Shown here piece after piece: positions 47,908 through 60,649 of a DNA stretch of 64,000 bases. The notes beneath the pieces are model-generated. The model was not told the origin of the DNA and searched no databases. It saw only the letters and a program-made list of their open reading frames with translations. Both the position numbers and the translations under genes were made by a program. This DNA is from Archegozetes longisetosus (Eukaryota > Arthropoda > Arachnida > Sarcoptiformes > Trhypochthoniidae), in NCBI GenBank assembly GCA_018873245.2, contig JAEMBT020000002.1, positions 5,844,001 to 5,908,000 of the forward strand, read 5' to 3'. Positions within the stretch are counted from its first letter, which is position 1. Each line of letters begins with the position of its first letter.

Positions 47908-48465
47908 AAACTTACTAGGTTTATACCGAAGAATTTATGCTTCAACATCCGTTTGACATAAATCATTCAGAAGTTCGCCCCTCTTGGGCGTTTCAGTAAT
48001 GTTATTACTTACGAAATTCTACTTTAAAATATGAAAGATCTTCCACAAAATATGACTGAAATATTGTTGAGCTTTTCGAGAGTTTAACATGATTTGTAGG
48101 AATGGGATCAAATGATATGCTAAATATTGGATGAATAATTACAGCATATTGAAAAGTTTAAGTATAGGTAGTTTTTGTTGAATAACCTTTGAATGACTTG
48201 AGATCACTAAATCAAATTTTAACCGAATACTAAACATATTGAAATATAAAACAATATACAAATTTTGCTCGAAATTGGTAATTATTTATAACAATATATC
48301 TCGAAAGCATTTCATAGGCTTAGATACAGGAGATATCTTCATAGTTAATCTGAAAGTTTTTGGTTTTCAACTGAAATTTTGAAGGTATTTTACATTAATC
48401 AGTAAAATATAATACGTTATAATGAATATGACGCACTGGGTGCTGAACAGTGGTGCTTTCAATTG

Positions 48466-48812
48466 AACACTGCCGGCCGCTTTCGGTAGTATAAGTTCGG
48501 TAGTGATCAGAATGCCCTCAAATCTTCTCTATGGCTTGAAGTTTAAAATAATTATAAAATTGCTAACATGATACAAAAAAATTCAAAAAACTTACCCATT
48601 ATTCAGAATCAGGCACTATTTCTTATAAAAATTATGGTTCTTGCACATTTTCGAGAGAAAACTTGTAGTGATATCGAACATACTGATTTTTATGAAAGTT
48701 AATTAAAAATAATTAATTTAGGTGTCACCTTATAAATTTCGTACCCTAGGATAGATTTGCGGCCATTTTGATCTTTACCGAACTTATGTTACCGAAAGTG
48801 GTCTGCAATATT
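48466..48812. mobile_element. inverted-repeat element (MITE-like)
   Basis: CTTTCGGTAGTATAAGTTCG at about 48480 is mirrored by CGAACTTATGTTACCGAAAG ending near 48800, with arms of about 70 bp. A diverged, partial relative of the left arm is seen at about 56330-56450 (CATTTTCGGTAATATAAGTC). No target duplication recognised. The rest of 47908-49300 shows no gene. Confidence 0.5.
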
Positions 48813-49679
48813 CATTTTTTTCATTTTAAATTTTAATATGAGATTTCAATTTAATCTGACAGTAAGTTATAAGAAACGGATTCTCAATATCTAAGATGCT
48901 CGGAGAAAAAATCCACACAAAATTTAATTATTTATAACTTTTTAATTAGTGATTGAAAACGAAAGAAATTTGAGATAGAATTAACGTAATAATAAATAAA
49001 TAATTTTAGTTTAGTTAATTGCCGATAGTGGCCTGTTGTCCATAACTACGAGTATTCGAGTTCTAATACACGACAGTAGGCTTTGGAAATAGTTTTCTGG
49101 TAGTCTATTCATTTCTCTTTTAATTCTTCTGTTAATTATTTAACAAATTCAGCTTTAAGAGACAGATGTGCAAAATATAAATCACTAATGTAACCATTTA
49201 AACCATCAATTGTCAAATAACTTTCGTTACCTTCAATAATTGAAGATTATTAATTATTAATAATATAATTTAAAATTTGATTGCATTCAAATTACAGACA
49301 AGTTCTGAGACAAGCATTGAATCATTACAACAATAATAACTAACAAATTATAAGATTAGTGCGCGCAAGAGAAAATCTTGTCTTTTGGATACACAATAAA
49401 ATTCTCGAATTGAGTTAGATATAAAAGATGAGGAATGAAACAAATACTTGTTTTGATAAACAAATAGTGAAATGATGGTAATCAGTATAAACTTATAGAG
49501 TAAAAGTTTATACTCTTCATCCCAATACTTGTTCGTCATAAACTCTGAATTTGTAGCGATCGATAATTGAAGGCGATAAAAGTGTAACGAAAATGCGATC
49601 GATATAAGCCTAGAATTATTGGCACCAATTCTGCGCATTCACGTATTCGTATTATTCTTATTTGAGATATATATTCAAA

Positions 49680-50699
49680 ATGTCGGACACTAGAAGTCAA
49701 CGGTTTACTATTATAAAAAATATAATAACAGCAATTAACATAATACAGATAATCGGATGTCTTATACTAATTGTTTATGGTCTGTACTTAGCTTCTGGCT
49801 CGAATGAAAATGTTGATCAAACAAAATTTAATGACTTGAATGACTCCAATTATTATGCTGAACAGCAACGGGTGTATAAATCGGGTGAGTCTCACTCTTT
49901 CAAAGCCAGTTTTTGTGGAGTATCAAAATAAATTTATTCAGAAAATTACTATTAAGTTGAATTAAAACATCAAATAGATTAGATATAAATATGTTTGAGT
50001 CAGTTATGTCTGGATTATAATTCGGTTTGTGGTTCGTGTTGAGAAAGAATATAACAGACAAATGTGGTTACAGTTTGTTACCACAACATTATCCTCCTAT
50101 ACTTATCTTTAACTATCCCTAACCTAAATAATCTTTAATCAGTAGTATTGGCAGTGTATTTAATTATGTTAGGTTGGATAAGGGTAATTCTATGAGTCGC
50201 ACAACGTTTATTTTGGTAAACGCGACTCCTTCATACCCTTTCTTACATAACCCATTAACGGAACTTTAGCCTATGCATTCTATAAGAACATTCTATAGGT
50301 TCAAGAGAAGAAAACCAAGACCCAGATTTTCTATCTGCAAGGTTCGGTCAAATCAACAATTTCTTACTAATTTTATTATATTTCGCAACAGTTGGCACAG
50401 CGCTGGCTATTGTCGGAATTGTATCGATTCCAATCATAGGTGTTTTTTTATACGGAGTTCGGAAAGAGAATTACGCTATAAATGCAGTTTTGGCTGTACT
50501 TTCAATAATTGGATTCCTAGGAAGTTTGGTTTTTGCAAGCTTTGGGTCAATTATAATAAATGCCATCTTCACCGCTTTGGTCGTATACTATTGTTATTTG
50601 ATAAAACAGAACCAAAACGCTGCCAATCAATTGAATAACATAGAGCTGGAAAAAAATAATCCAAATGAAAGCACTCGTATTGCTATGTATAATAATTAA
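49680..50699 (+). CDS. tetraspan-like membrane protein, copy C (two exons, intact)
   Basis: Exon 1 49680..49884 and exon 2 50299..50699 join in phase 1 (TCGG|GTGAGT ... CTATAG|GTTCAAG), giving 201 residues without stops. Helices: exon 1 IITAINIIQIIGCLILIVYG; exon 2 LLYFATVGTALAIVGIVSIP, VLAVLSIIGFLGSLVFAS and INAIFTALVVYYCYLIK. The region between helices 1 and 2 is about 50 residues, polar and acidic; the tail is Asn/Gln-rich. Start ATG 49680 is chosen over the upstream in-frame TTG because it matches MSDTRSQ at copy A's ATG. The four-helix layout with both ends probably cytoplasmic suggests a membrane organiser, but no CCG loop of tetraspanins is present. Function unknown. Confidence 0.75.
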
Positions 50700-51012
50700 T
50701 AATAATATATATATGAAAAGTGAACGTTTAACCCTAAAATATATTTTGATGCAGTATTTATTTTTAAATGTATTATTAATATATAAATTTATATCTTAAC
50801 GTTTGGCATATTAAATATTAATAAATATAGTTAACTGGAAAGTTACCAGATTCCACAACTAAATTATCGGTTCAGATAAATAATGATTTTTCAGTTTAAT
50901 TTATTCTTTCAATATTATTGAAATAACGCCTTAATTTGTTTTATTAAAATTATTGCGTCCACTAATTCATAGTAAATGCATAACTTTCCTCAAATTTTAA
51001 CAATGATTCGAA

Positions 51013-51783
51013 GGTAACTTACGTTAGGCCATTGTGCGTTGGCAAGGACCATTGACCTTATTCTATGGCAAATATATTGATATGCTCCATCAAAATATTA
51101 AAGCTAAGTTACTTCCGGTTCCGGAGAATAAAATTGCCCTCACTTTTTTTTAACATTGCGTCTGTGAGAAAAAACTTAATTCCAAAATACCGATTGATCG
51201 CCTCTGGTTAGTTTCTTTTAGAGATTTCTCTCAAAAGTAAATAAAAAGGGGAATGACTTAGGAAAAGTTTAGAGTGGTTTCAAACCTGGAACATAGTGAA
51301 ATCGACGATTGAATTTCCCTATGATTTTTATTGTAGAAGAGCAAAAAATGGATTTAAGACCCCGGATTATAATAAAACCTAAAGTCCTGAAAATGTCCTA
51401 AATTAAAATTAATCTCTAGTAAATACAAGGATTTCTCCGAAAATTTTAGTGAGTTTACCGATTTTATACGAAAATCCCTGATTCACGTGATGAAAATTCA
51501 TCAAATCTTCATAGTCCTAATAATGTTGAAAGATTTCTAATTATTTTCAAAAAAAATTCTTAGGGTTTCCCCCTTATAACAATAGAAATTAAAATTTTTC
51601 TACAATCAAAATCATTGAAAACTTCAACCGTCGATTTCACTATGTTCCAAGCCTGGAACCACTCTAAAACTTTTCCAAAATCATTCTCTTATTTTTACTT
51701 GTTTTGAGCGAAATCCTGAGAAGTAACTAATGAAAAAGGTCAAAGGTCCTTGCCCACGCATAATGGTTTAACGTAGGTTCCCC
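51013..51783. mobile_element. inverted-repeat element in copy C
   Basis: Long imperfect arms (left from GGTAACTTACGTTAGGCCAT, right inverse of GGGGAACCTACGTTAAACCA) continue through GCAAGGACC and GAACATAGTGAAATCGACG for about 350 bp each. Copy A has an uninterrupted version of the flank (ATGAGTCAAACTTACAAATT at about 25380-25395), so this is an insertion. No coding. Confidence 0.7.
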
Positions 51784-52009
51784 TTTACAAATTGTGTTAC
51801 GCTTAATGTAAGACTCTAACGAATAAGTTTATGTTTAAAAGTTTTCGTTTCTTTAGTTGAGTTCATATTCTTTTAAGTTTGAACAACTACTTTGTAATTA
51901 TATAGAGTTTTAATTGAAAATTACTTGTCTGTTAACGACTTTCCATTCGTTAAATCATATTGATTAATGATCTTTTCTGAGCTTTGAATAATCTTGTCGT
52001 CTGTAATAA

Positions 52010-52203
52010 CTGAGGAAAGGATTTATTGTAAAATACAACTTCAAATAGTGTTGAAAATATTGGTATTTGACTATGAATTTATCAGAACTAATAATATTCT
52101 GATAAAGAATAAAGAATATTTATTAATTTGGATAAATCCATATTGAAATATTAATATTTTCAACACTATTAGAAGTTGTATTTTACAATAATCCTTTCCT
52201 CAG
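52010..52203. mobile_element. small MITE
   Basis: CTGAGGAAAGGATTTATTGT at 52010 is mirrored ending CAATAATCCTTTCCTCAG at 52203, arms about 60 bp. Flanks TAA/TAG hint at a 3-bp target. Copy A is empty at this position. Confidence 0.7.
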
Positions 52204-53148
52204 TAGTAACAATTGAATAGTTGTTTCGGCTTATGTTGAAAGTGCTCCATTCAATTCAAAATATCTTCCAACGCATAATATGCTAAAACTACTAAACGGT
52301 CTATTTTAAAGTGGGATTGAATTTGAAAAATTTCAAACAAATATTCGCAATATTTGACAACATAGCCTTACAAAAATATTTCGATTTAAATACCGAGACT
52401 TCAATTGGTGAGCTTGAGTTTGTTTAAGTGAACTTCGGCTCAACTTATAGTCTGTATTACAGTTAACAAATGTTTAGTATTTGTTTTAACAAATTATGTA
52501 ATAAGAGTTCGAATTGAAACGAATATTTTTACATTTCTTATTTTACTTATTAAAAAAATTGTTTTCATTCCAAAATCCAGTATTTGAACTGTTTTCAAAT
52601 ATGTTTGTTCAGATTTCAAATTGATTGAATTGTGATTAAAGAGTGATTGAAATGAAACTACGTTCAATAACTAGATGTTTATAATGAATTATTAGAGTGA
52701 TTAATGTTGAGCTTAACTTTAATGTGTTAATATTTTAAGTTTTGTTATGCTATAAAGTACTGATCTGTATATTACTAAACTAAAGTTTCAAATATAGTGT
52801 TGTATTATTTGTTAAAAGTGAATCATTTTTTATACTTGAGAAAAAAGTTTTTTATAATTTACTAAATGAGTTGTTTAATATGAATTTCCTTAAATTTGAT
52901 ATTTTTATTGGTCAGAGCCTCTTAGCACTAATTAGTAGGGCCAACAAAAGGAGGTAAAAACCTACTTTTGATTGGCTTTCCCACTTTGTCGGATTGATTG
53001 ATTTCTGCATTGATCATGAACCAAGGATCATTTTAAAGCATATTTAATTTTCCCACTTTCCTGATTTTCAATCCCACTTCCCTCCCCGCTTTTGCAATTT
53101 TAATTCCCTCTAAACTGTTGGCCTTACTAATTAGTCATAAAAGAGTTA

Positions 53149-54620
53149 CACTCGAACACAAAACTAAGTTAGTAAAGAACAAAATTTAGAAAAATGAGAT
53201 TATATTTTTATTCATTTATTTTAGAAAAACTGTCCAAATGAAAAATTTTAAAGTTTATGAAACTCTTTCATTTGATATAAAACATGACTAAATACCAATC
53301 ACAGATAAGATAATAGAGAACATTTAATGGAGCACTAAATCGAAAAAGTAAGTTAGTTTTTAGAAACACTCATAATAAAGTCTTAATTGAGATTGTTTTC
53401 TTGAGATTAATATTCAGTATTACCACCTTTTGCCTCAATCACAGCCTGTAAATGTCTTGAAATACTTTCAATTAATTTTTGGATCATTTCTGGCCCTATT
53501 TTACCCCAAGTATCGAATAGTGCTTTTCTGAACTGTGTAATCTATTTCCACTGACTTCAAGATATAGATCCGTCCAAATGGTTCCACAAATGCTCAATTA
53601 TATTCAGATCTGGACTCTGAGCTAACCATTTGAGTACTTCAATATTGTTATTTCAGGCAATTTTTCGATACTATTTTTCGAAACACAGCCCAGACCATAA
53701 CCGATGGCGAGCGCTTTACTGTTTGAATATTCTCTTTATTCAGGTCTTTGCCGTGAATTTTTCAAACTTTTTGTTTTCTTTTAGAGTTAATTATTTCCAA
53801 TTTTGATTCATCAGACCATAAGATTTTGTTCCAAAAAGTTTGGGGCATTTTTAAGTACTTTTTTGCGAACGCGAGTCACTTGACTTTATTGGTCTCACTA
53901 ATCGATAGACTTTTGCGCTTTATTTCTCCGAAGAAACCATTCTCGTGAAATCTTCTCCAAATATTATTCACTAACGTTGATTCCAATCGACTTTAACTCT
54001 TGTGAGACATTTTCCGCTGTTGTGCGATATCTTTTAGTCATTGATACAGCACTTTGATCCGTTCTCTGATCATTATAACGTCTACGTCCACTTCTCTGAA
54101 GATTACGAACCGTCCCGCAATTATTGATCTTTCAGATAACTTTAATAACACAAACATCACTACAGTTGAATAAGTTGACGATAAATTCATAAATTTTTCC
54201 TTAGTTTCTGAGCTTAAACATATGAAATCTTTCACACTCTAAAGGTCTTCTTGTTTTAACCATAATTTAATCTATTTTTTAAATAATTCATTTTTAGACT
54301 TTATTTGAATTTGTTTTATGCATTAAAACAAAGCTCCAATAAAAATCCAATTGATTTAATGGCTAAATAAATTAGAGATAAGTCTTTATTCATTATTAAC
54401 ATGCTTTTGCGGTAGAAGAAAATTAGAACAGTTTTTATTCTGTTATAACTCTTGTTCTATTCTTTGAGAATATATTAAAAATATTCGACAAATACATAAA
54501 TTAGGCTTTAATTTTGCTACAAAATCTATCCTAAATTTCAAAGAAATGAATCATATATGAAGAAGTGATCAAATGATAGCACCTTATTTTTAGACACTAA
54601 CTTAGCTTTGCGTTCGAGTG
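53149..54620 (-). mobile_element. Tc1-like transposon, degraded
   Basis: Ends CACTCGAACACAAAACTAAG (left, after TA) and inverted CACTCGAACGCAAAGCTAAG (right, before TG rather than TA) bound 1472 bp, a usual Tc1 size. The transposase lies on the minus strand. Confidence 0.75.
53407..54263 (-). pseudogene. Tc1-like transposase, many lesions
   Basis: It begins MVKTRRPLECERFHMFKL at 54263 and soon loses frame. Later parts are recognisable: the W-x-K-I-L-x-S-D-E-S region near 53830, SVMVWAVF near 53690, and VLKWLAQSPDLNIIEHLWNH at about 53580-53650 (second Asp/Glu catalytic block). The C-terminus GPEMIQKLIESISRHLQAV ... GGNTEY ends at 53407. Several shifts and stops; dead. Confidence 0.75.
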
Positions 54621-57076
54621 TGCTCTGGTTTTCGTCTATCGAACGGTTAGATCTATGATTATATTCTTTCCTAACATTAGATCTAACTTAATGAAGTTAA
54701 TTCAAATTGTCTATATAAAACGTTATTAGAATTATCTTCATTAATATGTCAGTATATCATTTGAGACAGAAAAGTATTTACTCGGCCTCCTCTATAAAAT
54801 CGAAATGATTTCTCTTTTGTTCATTTAATAAGCCTTATTTTTCAATTAGTTTGCACTAATTAATTTTCGTTGCTTTAAGAATATTGTTTCTAAATTATTT
54901 AAAACTTGGAAATCGGGAAAATGAGTCCTTATATAAAAAATTGATGAGTTAGTCCTTTTCTTTCTCATATATGAAGTAGATACCAATTTTTAAGCATCTG
55001 CTATTCGATAAACTAAGTTCATTTTGAGTTGAATGAGCAGAAAAATTCAATGTGTATGACTAAAATCATAACGAATTGTCATATAGTTCAATGTTTATAT
55101 TTTTGTTTAAAATTCGATTATTGAAATATTGTAATAACGTCTTAGTTTCTTAATTAGACCTATATCATAATATTTTTGTAATAACCTATATTTCTAAACT
55201 CTAATTCTCATAACTCACCTTATATGTCAACATTTATTACTGACTTAAAGATTACTTTTTTTATTTGTACAAAAGAAATCTTCACATGCTTGTCTCAACT
55301 GTAAAAGTTATGAAGACAGCTGATAGTAAGCATATTTCATCTCTTAAAACCTACCTAAGTATGTCCTAAATATACAATTTTCCAATCATAGCTAAATGTG
55401 CTATTAACCTTGTAAGATTTAACCTATAGTTGTAAAATATTTTTCAACTTAACCCGCCTATTGTTCCTATAAAATGTCGTGTTTTTCCTAATTTTTTCGC
55501 TCTTTCTTTCAGTGTTAAAAATCCTGTGAAATCTTATGTAATTTGTGGTTATGTTAAATAAAGTGCTATATTTTAAAAATTGATTTCGTACACGCTCCTA
55601 TTAAAGATCCAGACTTTACAATATTTGATAAATACTTCTCGATTTTTAACTGTAAGTTTGAATGTTATTCACATCTATCAGTAAAATATAATGTTTGATA
55701 ATAATTGCTAGGAGAAGGAATTTTCGATACATTGATGTAGCTTTTTCGGTCGGTTCTTCGGTGCCATTTTCGGTATTGTAAAAATGAAGATTATATAATA
55801 AAAAGTGACTTTGATTCGCAAAAGCAGTTATTTTGTTTGTTGATGGAAAAAGTTTCTTTTTCAAAGAGAAATTCCAGCATAAAACGTGAAAATGGATGCA
55901 AAAAACAATCAAATTGTAATTTATAAAACTATAAGTTTTACAAATTAGAATTATACTGAATAAAGAAATGCTTTTCAACATTTTCATCTTTGAATCAAAG
56001 TCTATTCTGTCATGAAGTCTTTGTATTTCGAAAATAAACTCTCAACTTCAGAAGATATTGAAAAAGTATAAGTTTTCAATTGATGTCCTCGATTGAATTA
56101 AAGAATATTTAATAACGTATTTTCAGTGCTGTAACCTCTATTTTAGGTACTTTCGTTACTATTTCTTAAAAAAGTCAATCTTCTGAAAATTCGATATTTC
56201 CGTAATGATATTATTTTGTGTATTTAAAACAATACGTTTGATTGATAGAACTTGATCGAAGTTTAGATTTCTTGACTAGAATTCGGTTAGTACCAAAAAT
56301 TTCTTTCTCTGATAATTCAATGCAATTTTTTAACAGCAGCGCTTACAACCGAGAACTGATGGCCATTTTCGGTAATATAAGTCCATTAACAGTCAAAATC
56401 ACCACGAATATGCTCTATGGCTCAAAATTTATAAGGGAATACCTAAACCCGAGTCTCAGTCAGAATTGGCAGCACGATACAAAAAACTTTATAAAAGAAC
56501 TTTCCCGTTAGAGAATAAAGTATTATTTCTAATATAAGATCACTTCAGAATTTCTGCGCCTCACGCTATTTATATGTGATATAAAAATGTTTAACATAAA
56601 AGCAAACAATATAGCCGTTTATAAGTATTTTTGCAAACTTAAATCAATTTTGATTGATATTCAGTATTAAACAAAGATAATTAATTTATCAATAAATAAG
56701 GCATAACTATGTAGAATTTTGCTATTGCATCTTTTGAAATTAAAGAGTTGCTAGAGATTTTTCGAAGGAAACGAAAAATTGATCTCTCTGTATAACTGAA
56801 ACATAGACCAATCATGGCTAAATTCCTTATATTGCGAATCCAAAAATGTTGCATATGCAATAGATTCGAAAACGAGATGTTCGTGGAGCTTTTTTTCAAA
56901 GTAGGAAATCAGATGAATATCGACCATGAATTGTATTAGTATTGTAAGGTTTTATTGGAAATACTATAAAAATTTTGGTGAGTGTTCTGTCAACTAACCT
57001 TTAATCTGACTGATTCTAAGATAATATGTCATAATTGACAATAGAATGACAAATGATATTGCGTATGTAAAATATA
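54621..57076. other. intergenic, nothing firm
   Basis: Open frames here (for example 55646-55987 minus and 56242-56511 plus) are AT-rich and without recognisable domains. 56330-56560 is distantly similar to 48440-48640. No gene is claimed. Confidence 0.35.
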
Positions 57077-57608
57077 CAGTCGAGGAAAATATCAATGAGA
57101 CTGGTAAAAGTTGAATAACTTTTGAATCGATATACCGATTTTCAAAATTTTTCGGCAAAATAAACTAGAATAAATTTAATTTCCAAAAGTATAAACAAAT
57201 TTTCTAAAATCAACTAGATAAAAAAGTTATGATAAATCAATAGAAAGTGTTAATTTTTCAACCGATAAGTAACAAAAGTTTAATATTAATAAATATTTTA
57301 ATCGTAAGTAATGTTTATTTTAAAAATATTGAATGAAAATAAATGAAAATGAGAATCAATTAATATTTTGTATGGCCTTCTCCGGCAGCCTTAACCGATT
57401 CAATCCTCTTAGTACTTATTAATTTTAATGTATTGAATACTTCAAAATTTGACCCCTCGAATACGAATTGTTGAAAATAATAAATTTTGTTTAAAGATTT
57501 GGAAATTACATTTATTCTAGTTTATTTTGCGAAAAAAATTTTAAAATCGGTTTATCCATTCAAAAGTTATTCAACTTTTAGCAGTCTCATTGATATTTTC
57601 CTCGACTG
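57077..57608 (-). mobile_element. Tc1-like deletion derivative keeping the transposase C-terminus
   Basis: Ends CAGTCGAGGAAAATATCAAT and its inverse lie between TA dinucleotides (57075-57076, 57609-57610); arms about 110 bp. On the minus strand near 57359-57450 the residues RIESVKAAGEGHTKY then stop match the end of Tc1 transposases. Confidence 0.75.
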
Positions 57609-57786
57609 TATTTTAATAGAGGTCATCTTCCTGATCAAAATTGTCAATGGGCCCCCTCTGTATAACTTATAGTTTATTCACTAGATGTCCTTAAAGTAAA
57701 CGTTTAAAATGAATCTTCGATTTTCTCTAATGATATTATAGATATCGAAAAACGGGTTTCATAATTGTAATCAGCGTTAAATTCTA

Positions 57787-58325
57787 TAAGAGTGTTCCGA
57801 AAGAAATCGCGTATTTATTTAAAGAATTGGAAACGAATTTTACAAAAAAAAAATTGCTGCAGATGTTCCCAAACAGTACTATTCGATGTGTTGAGTCTTT
57901 CAGCCAATTCTCGAGTAGAAACTCTTGGGTCCGACTCAACCATAGCCTTTAGGATCTCATTGTTCAACTCAGATGGACGACTACTTTTCGGGTGATCATT
58001 CAGATCGAAGTCACCAGATCTGAATTTAGCAAACCATTCTTGACATCGACGAACACTAATGACATCACAAATGTTTTTCGTGGCAACCGTTGCCGGATTA
58101 CCACGCTTAAATTCATAAAGCATACAATATCTATAATGAATATCAATTAATGGCATCGTTAAGACGGAAAAGTTGTTTGATTTTCAAAACTTTTTTATTA
58201 CAAAATTCAAGACAATTATCAAACGTATTGAAATAATACAAAAACGATTTGTAAACGAATAGTAAACAAATAATGACGTTTTCTGAACCCTATATAAATA
58301 CACGGAAACATTCCGAACACTCTTA
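57787..58325 (-). mobile_element. mariner deletion derivative
   Basis: Ends TAAGAGTGTTCCGAAAG and inverted TAAGAGTGTTCGGAATG lie between TA dinucleotides (57785-57786, 58326-58327); 539 bp. A different family from 24498-25027. Confidence 0.75.
57815..58156 (-). pseudogene. mariner transposase N-terminal DNA-binding fragment
   Basis: 113 codons from ATG 58156. First HTH (YCMLYEFKRGNPATVATKNI, RRCQEWFAKFRSGDFDLND), the SSRPSELN linker, and a second HTH (VSTRELAERLNTSNSTVWEH). It then runs into the terminal repeat. Both DNA-binding modules are intact while the DDD catalytic domain is missing, so a DNA-binding-only peptide is possible. Confidence 0.7.
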
Positions 58326-59636
58326 TACATCAAAATCACATATCATATAATAAAAATTCTTTAAGTGGAAAAATTCGATATAAAATATTTAAAGTCGAAT
58401 ATCTCGAAAAGTATTCGATATAAAAAAATTGGATTTCATATTTGGAATCAGCGTTAAAAACTACATATAGATCAGTTGAAAAGTCAATTTATAAAATAAT
58501 GAATTTCATCCTGCCATCCATACGGGGGATGGAGCTGAAAAATCTGCTCTTATGAAATCACGGCTCAACCAAGCGAACCCACTCGCGTCACTTGTCGCCG
58601 CCACTTTAGGGATGTTGAGTGGGGGCAGAGGGTGGGTCCCTACCTATGCATTAATGTATCAATAATAACAAATAATTATATCTTATATAATTGATAGCCA
58701 GGGTTTGTCAAACTTCTTTAGTCCATGTTCTGATACTTTGAAACTTGATGATATAAAGAAAGAGGTGAATGCCTATGAATAAAAAAGTTGTTAAATCTGT
58801 AAATAAGAGATTATTTTATTCAAAGTACAACTCTGTTCGCTAAGATAGGTCTTCAAAATCAGGTTTCAAGCAATTAGATTTTTAATAGCATTTGCATTAA
58901 TAGTATTGTTTTGTGTTAATTTAAGACCCAATCCATTCGCTAATAATTCAGTCTATATTTGCTAATATGAGAAAAACTTATTCGGATTTCCAATCAAAAC
59001 AACGTTACTTTGAGTGAAAAACTATGGGAACCATCTCTAGAACAACTTTGACGATGAATCAAAATCAATCGTCATTATCTCAAAATGAATGCAATTAATG
59101 CTGTTCTCTGATATACGATAAAATCTAGCATAAAGAGCCTTTTAAAAGCAATATAAAATCTTATAGAAAAAACATGATTTAAGTGTGATTCACTTTTGAA
59201 AACGGTCAGTCCTCTCTTGACTCTAAATAGAGTCAAAAGAGCCAAGTCTAATTCGTTTGACCCTAAATAAACCTAAAAGAGAACTGGCCGAAGAAATTCG
59301 ACTGAAAATGATAAGTTTAGAGCTCAGAATATAATCATAATAAAAGGTTATTATTGAATAAAGTTTTACTTCAAATTTATTATCACAGAAAGTAAATTTT
59401 TTATTGTTAGAAAAAAATATTGCTTAGACTTGCATTGTAATTGGGCTTATTAAATGAACTGCTATTAAGAATAACTCTATTTTTGAAATGAAATCTTAAC
59501 AACTCAATGGTTTCCTGTAAAGAGAGGATAAGGACTAATTTTATGGTATTCGCTTCAAAAAAAATCGCTCAGTTGTTTAATACCTTTAACACTATTGTTG
59601 AAATAAATAGATTTGCAAAAAATAGTAACATGAAAT
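58326..59636. other. intergenic, nothing recognised
   Basis: AT-rich apart from a GC-richer patch at about 58500-58640; no gene or RNA recognised. A degenerate inverted TAGAGTCAAAAGAG / CTCTTTTGACTCTA-type motif occurs near 59215-59285. Confidence 0.35.
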
Positions 59637-59640
59637 ATAT

Positions 59641-60372
59641 CAATGCGTTAGTCGAAGAGTAGCCTCTCTTCAAAGCTTAGAAAACTTGAAGGACTTATAG
59701 AAAAGTTTAAGAAAAAGTTGAAACCGTTAGGTCTAAAATTTAGTCATTATAACCAAATTTTTCTAATGCTGCTTATCTTTAACATTTTAACAATAATAAC
59801 TCGTTTTCATAAAAACGAGTGAAAAACTTTTAGATATTCAAAAGCTATTAAAACACATACCAAAAACTAAATCTAAATTTTATGAAACTCTATATTCTTT
59901 AGATACAGCAACTGTTTCTAAAACTCAACAATTTTTACACCTAGTTTTTGAAAAATCTAATAAAAGACAGCCAAATCTAACCAAAAAAGAAAATCAAATC
60001 ATAAAAGTAGTTCAAACAAATCGTCAAATTAATCATATTGAAAATTGTATAAAACTATTTTTATAAAGTAAATTATAAAATCTTTGTGTATTAAGAACTT
60101 TTCATTTTTTTTACTATAAAAATAAATCTTATTCGAAATATAATAAATTCTTTCCGTTAGAGTTTTAACAAGTCAATGAATTTGATTTGTTGATAAGTAT
60201 GATTTACGAATGAGTAATTAGTTTAAAAAGTATTTAACAATAAGCATTACTAATCAATCAAAGACTATACAACTGATCATTTCATTATTAATCATAAGGT
60301 AAGTTTTGTATTAGTTAAGCCCTTTATGGATTTTAGTAGAGTAACAGAGGCTACTTTTCGACTAACGCATTG
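59641..60372 (+). mobile_element. deleted relative of the DUF7869-type transposon (element 2)
   Basis: Ends CAATGCGTTAGTCGAAGAGT at 59641 and the inverse of CAATGCGTTAGTCGAAAAGT ending at 60372 (about 28 of 29 bases alike). ATAT precedes and follows it. It retains only the last ~80 codons of the protein encoded by its neighbour. Confidence 0.75.
59821..60066 (+). pseudogene. C-terminal fragment of DUF7869-like protein
   Basis: The frame reads EKLLDIQKLLKHIPKT, then KFYETLYSLD and LVFEKSNKR, closely parallel to the end of the protein at 60650-63115 (EKLLDIYKILEYVPKT ... KFYDTLYSLDDN). A near-perfect hairpin (ACTCGTTTT / AAAAACGAGT) at 59799-59820 marks where the upstream part is missing. Confidence 0.7.
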
Positions 60373-60649
60373 ATATCAAGCATAAAAGTCGAAAAGTACT
60401 TCTTGCTTGACTTTTGAAAACAAAAAGGCTTATTAGATAGTAGAAGATAAGGTAAAACCGAAAACTAATATAACATATTTAGTCATTAAGACATTAATGA
60501 GAACGAACTTTTACGTAAGAAAAGTTTTTAAAAAATTGAATCATAGTTTGTACATTTTATAGGTTAAAATGCTAACACAAAATACTTTCTTAAACATTTA
60601 TTTAGTCCTTTAAAACGTGTTTAAATATCTTAGAGAACTGAAAAGTAAA

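Larger units (their letters stand above)
49300..52900 (+). repeat. segmental duplication copy C (inverted)
   Basis: Inverted relative to copies A and B; carries the best-preserved tetraspan-like gene. Two inverted-repeat elements (51013-51783, 52010-52203) are inserted in its 3' flank and are absent from copy A. Confidence 0.75.

Noticed and set aside
55646-56511. Open frames of 113 and 89 codons
   Set aside because: AT-rich composition, no domain, no splice or start context; kept as unannotated.
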